A stretch of 64,000 nucleotides of DNA from DATLMR01 sp964615905 (GTDB lineage Bacteria; Acidobacteriota; Blastocatellia; UBA7656): positions 1-64,000 of the forward strand of contig CAZTUB010000015.1 of the NCBI GenBank assembly GCA_964615905.1. Direction: 5' to 3'. The notes under the pieces were generated by a model, which saw only the letters and a program-made list of their open reading frames with translations, was not told the DNA's origin and did not search any database. The position numbers and the translations under genes are program-made. Shown piece by piece: positions 62,280-64,000 of this stretch (the first letter of the stretch is position 1; each line of letters begins with the position of its first letter).

Positions 62280-62843
62280 ATGAGCAAGGAAAATCAATCA
62301 AGGTCGAATCAGAATCGCGAAAAGAAAAGAGCAGAGTTCTCACAACCGGCTTCGAAAAAGGTCGGCTACAAGTCAATCTTCATAATAGTATTGGTAGCGG
62401 TCGTGGCTCTCGCGGGTTATATCGCCATAAGCGGTTCAGGCGATAAGCCTACATCGACCACCGTGACGAGCACCGCCCCGAACTCAGCCGCGCCAGCCGC
62501 CGCCGATATAAGAATACCTGTCGCCGACATCGGGAGCGGAAAGGCCAAATTCTTCGACTACACGACATCGGACAAAAGGCCCGTCCGGTTCTTCGCGGTT
62601 AAGAGTTCTGACGGCGTCTACCGCGCGGCCCTCGACGCCTGCGACACCTGCTTCCACGCGAAGAAGGGGTATCACCAGGAGGGGGACGACATGGTCTGCA
62701 ACAACTGTGGCCTGCGCTTCCCTTCCGCCAAGATCAACGAAGTGGCCGGGGGCTGCAATCCTGTGGGGCTTGCCCGCACGCTTGAAGGCGACAGCCTGGT
62801 GATAAAGGCGAGCGAGCTTGAAAAGTCAAAGTCTTATTTTTGA
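62280..62843 (+). CDS. DUF2318 membrane-anchored Cys-rich protein
   Basis: 187 residues. Hydrophilic N-terminus, one TM helix (SIFIIVLVAVVALAGYIAI), then the DUF2318 domain: RPVRFFAVKSSDGVYRAAL, DACDTCFHAKKGYHQEGDD, VCNNCGLRFPSAKINEV and GGCNPVGL. Four CxxC/C-type Cys motifs may hold a metal or Fe-S centre. DUF2318 genes occur with p19/Ftr1-type iron systems and FtsX-type ABC transporters, as here. Function of the domain is not established. Confidence 0.9.
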   Translation: MSKENQSRSNQNREKKRAEFSQPASKKVGYKSIFIIVLVAVVALAGYIAISGSGDKPTSTTVTSTAPNSAAPAAADIRIPVADIGSGKAKFFDYTTSDKRPVRFFAVKSSDGVYRAALDACDTCFHAKKGYHQEGDDMVCNNCGLRFPSAKINEVAGGCNPVGLARTLEGDSLVIKASELEKSKSYF

Positions 62844-62854
62844 TCGGAGGAGTC

Positions 62855-64000
62855 ATGCGGATCAGCACAATAGCCTTCGCGAACCTCAAGCGGCGTAAGG
62901 GCAAGGCCCTTTTCTTAATCATCGGGATGGCCATAGGTATAGGCACGGCCGTCGCGCTCCTGTCTTTGAGCGGCTCCATCAAGGAGGAGATCGGCTCGCA
63001 GCTCGACCAGTACGGCGCAAACATCGTCGTCGTGCCGCAGTCGAACAGCCTCGCGCTCGATTACGGCGGCATATCTGTTTCCGGGGCCTCCTTCGACACC
63101 CATCAGTTGCACGACGAAGACGCCAGAAACATTTTAGAGATACCATACGGTAACCGCCTGAGCATCGTCGCGCCGAAACTGCTGGGCGCGGTCGAAGTCG
63201 AGGGTCGGCAGGCGTTGCTCGCGGGCGTGGATTTCGAGAGCGAGCTTAGGCTCAAACGGTGGTGGAAAATCGTCGGCCAGGAGCCGACCAGGGAGCAGGA
63301 CGTGCTCGTCGGGTACGAGGTCGCGCGGGCGCTTTCAGTAATCGAGCCGACCGAAGCCCCCGACTCTCAGCCCGTTTCATCTATGTCCGACATGCCGGAT
63401 ATGCCTGGGATGAGTCCTCACCGCGCCGCCGGGGATCAAGGCGGGTTTAAGATCGTGCGAGAACGGCTCGAAATCGGCGGGCGTGAACATCGCGTAGCGG
63501 GCGTGATAGCTCAGACGGCAGGCCCGGAAGATAGGATGATATTCGGAGGGCTCGCCCAGGTTCAGTCGCTGCTCGCCAAGCCCGGGCAGTTGAGCCTGGT
63601 AGAAGTGAGCGCGCTTTGCAAGGACTGCCCCGTAGAAGACATCGTCGCGCAGATAAGCGAGCGGTTGCCGCACGCCAAAGTGTCCGCCATCCAACAGTCC
63701 GTAAAGGCTCGCACCGAGACGGTCGAGCGGCTGACCCGCTTCTCAGCCGTTGTGGCGGCGGTCGTCCTCGCCATCGGCGCGCTTATGATCTTTACGACTA
63801 TGATGGGGTCGGTCATGGAGCGCACGAAAGAGATAGGCGTGCTGAGGGCGATAGGCTTTCGTCGCACGCATATCATTAAAGGACTTGTGATAGAAGTAGC
63901 TGTGATAAGCGCGATAGGCGGCCTTGTAGGATGGGCTACCGGGCTGCTTGCAACCTGGGCGGCACTCCCATATTTTGCGGAGACGGAGATAGGCCTCGAA
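62855..64000 (+). CDS. FtsX/MacB-type ABC transporter permease, cut by window end
   Basis: ATG 62855 with GGAGG 5 bases upstream; the frame is open to the last base. N-terminal LKRRKGKALFLIIGMAIGIG (TM1), a large extracytoplasmic domain with IVVVPQSNSLALDYGG, a Met/Pro-rich SMSDMPDMPGMSPHR insert and VSALCKDCPVED, then TM2 (FSAVVAAVVLAIGALMIFTT) and ERTKEIGVLRAIGFRRTHII, the FtsX hallmark, and TM3. ATPase and partners would follow outside the window. 11 bases after the DUF2318 gene, as in the Campylobacter p19-type cluster. Confidence 0.88.
   Translation, partial: MRISTIAFANLKRRKGKALFLIIGMAIGIGTAVALLSLSGSIKEEIGSQLDQYGANIVVVPQSNSLALDYGGISVSGASFDTHQLHDEDARNILEIPYGNRLSIVAPKLLGAVEVEGRQALLAGVDFESELRLKRWWKIVGQEPTREQDVLVGYEVARALSVIEPTEAPDSQPVSSMSDMPDMPGMSPHRAAGDQGGFKIVRERLEIGGREHRVAGVIAQTAGPEDRMIFGGLAQVQSLLAKPGQLSLVEVSALCKDCPVEDIVAQISERLPHAKVSAIQQSVKARTETVERLTRFSAVVAAVVLAIGALMIFTTMMGSVMERTKEIGVLRAIGFRRTHIIKGLVIEVAVISAIGGLVGWATGLLATWAALPYFAETEIGLE

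Noticed and set aside
1..64000. CRISPR arrays, tRNA or rRNA genes, replication origin
   Set aside because: No regularly spaced repeats longer than the short TGTAGC array, and no cloverleaf or rRNA-like sequence noticed in reading both strands.

Overview
The window is a 64 kb, GC-rich stretch of bacterial DNA packed almost end to end with metal and metalloid resistance genes. Gene style suggests a Gram-negative soil or sediment bacterium, possibly an acidobacterium: three tripartite efflux systems with outer-membrane factors, Tat-type copper oxidases, and Acidobacteria-like secreted Cys proteins. That assignment is inference; no rRNA or tRNA is present. A run of 10 Ns at 3686-3695 and several lesions suggest a draft or metagenome scaffold.

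Layout. 0.6-2.7 kb: arsenic operon (divergent ArsR, MIP channel, small membrane protein, thioredoxin-type ArsC). 2.8-4.1 kb: HigB/HigA-like toxin-antitoxin pair and a lone receiver protein. 4.3-7.9 kb, minus strand: multicopper oxidase, SCO1-like copper chaperone and beta-propeller. 8.4-11.2 kb: second ArsR, fluoride channel CrcB, a short MITE-like inverted repeat, and a BlaI/M56 pair. 11.2-19.5 kb: efflux module A (YtkA-like lipoprotein, TolC, adaptor, CDF, RND pump, DUF1259 protein). 19.7-21.7 kb: TlpA-like reductase with an extra Cys-containing domain. 21.8-29.5 kb: efflux module B (CzcCBA type) with a frameshifted CDF. 29.5-33.7 kb: FecR-like protein and a His-rich-loop sensor kinase broken by an in-frame TAG, then a CDF whose start codon reads ACG. 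34.0-35.7 kb: a large helical protein ending in a HEPN-like RNxxxH motif. 35.9-40.1 kb, minus strand: secreted Cys-rich protein, CC-repeat metallothionein-like protein, HMA/beta-barrel protein with UGA in its CxxC motif, and TlpA, followed by a decayed partial copy of the same module. 40.4-52.5 kb: OmpR-type two-component system, efflux module C, PepSY protein, two metallophosphoesterases, DedA and a tyrosine phosphatase. 52.5-53.5 kb: integrase and IS1 remnants. 53.5-56.6 kb: MerR-controlled copper P-type ATPase. 56.9-64.0 kb: secreted Cys protein, a cytochrome c-TolC fusion, a second multicopper oxidase, a DUF2318 protein and the start of a FtsX/MacB-type ABC permease.

How it works together (inference). 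Cytoplasmic ions are moved out by the P-type ATPase, CDF carriers and the arsenite channel. Periplasmic ions are exported by three RND pumps or oxidised by multicopper oxidases. TlpA, SCO and Cys-rich proteins handle thiols and metal in the periplasm. The strongest new signals are: (1) a repeated operator-promoter of two 11-bp half-sites plus a -10 box, found before three transcription units downstream of the OmpR-type regulator, which defines a local regulon; (2) the cytochrome c-TolC fusion and its operon; (3) the possible selenocysteine codon in the HMA-barrel protein; (4) a set of short secreted proteins that sit at the head of several metal modules, three of them sharing a Pro-Pro-Arg...Val-Leu C-terminus.
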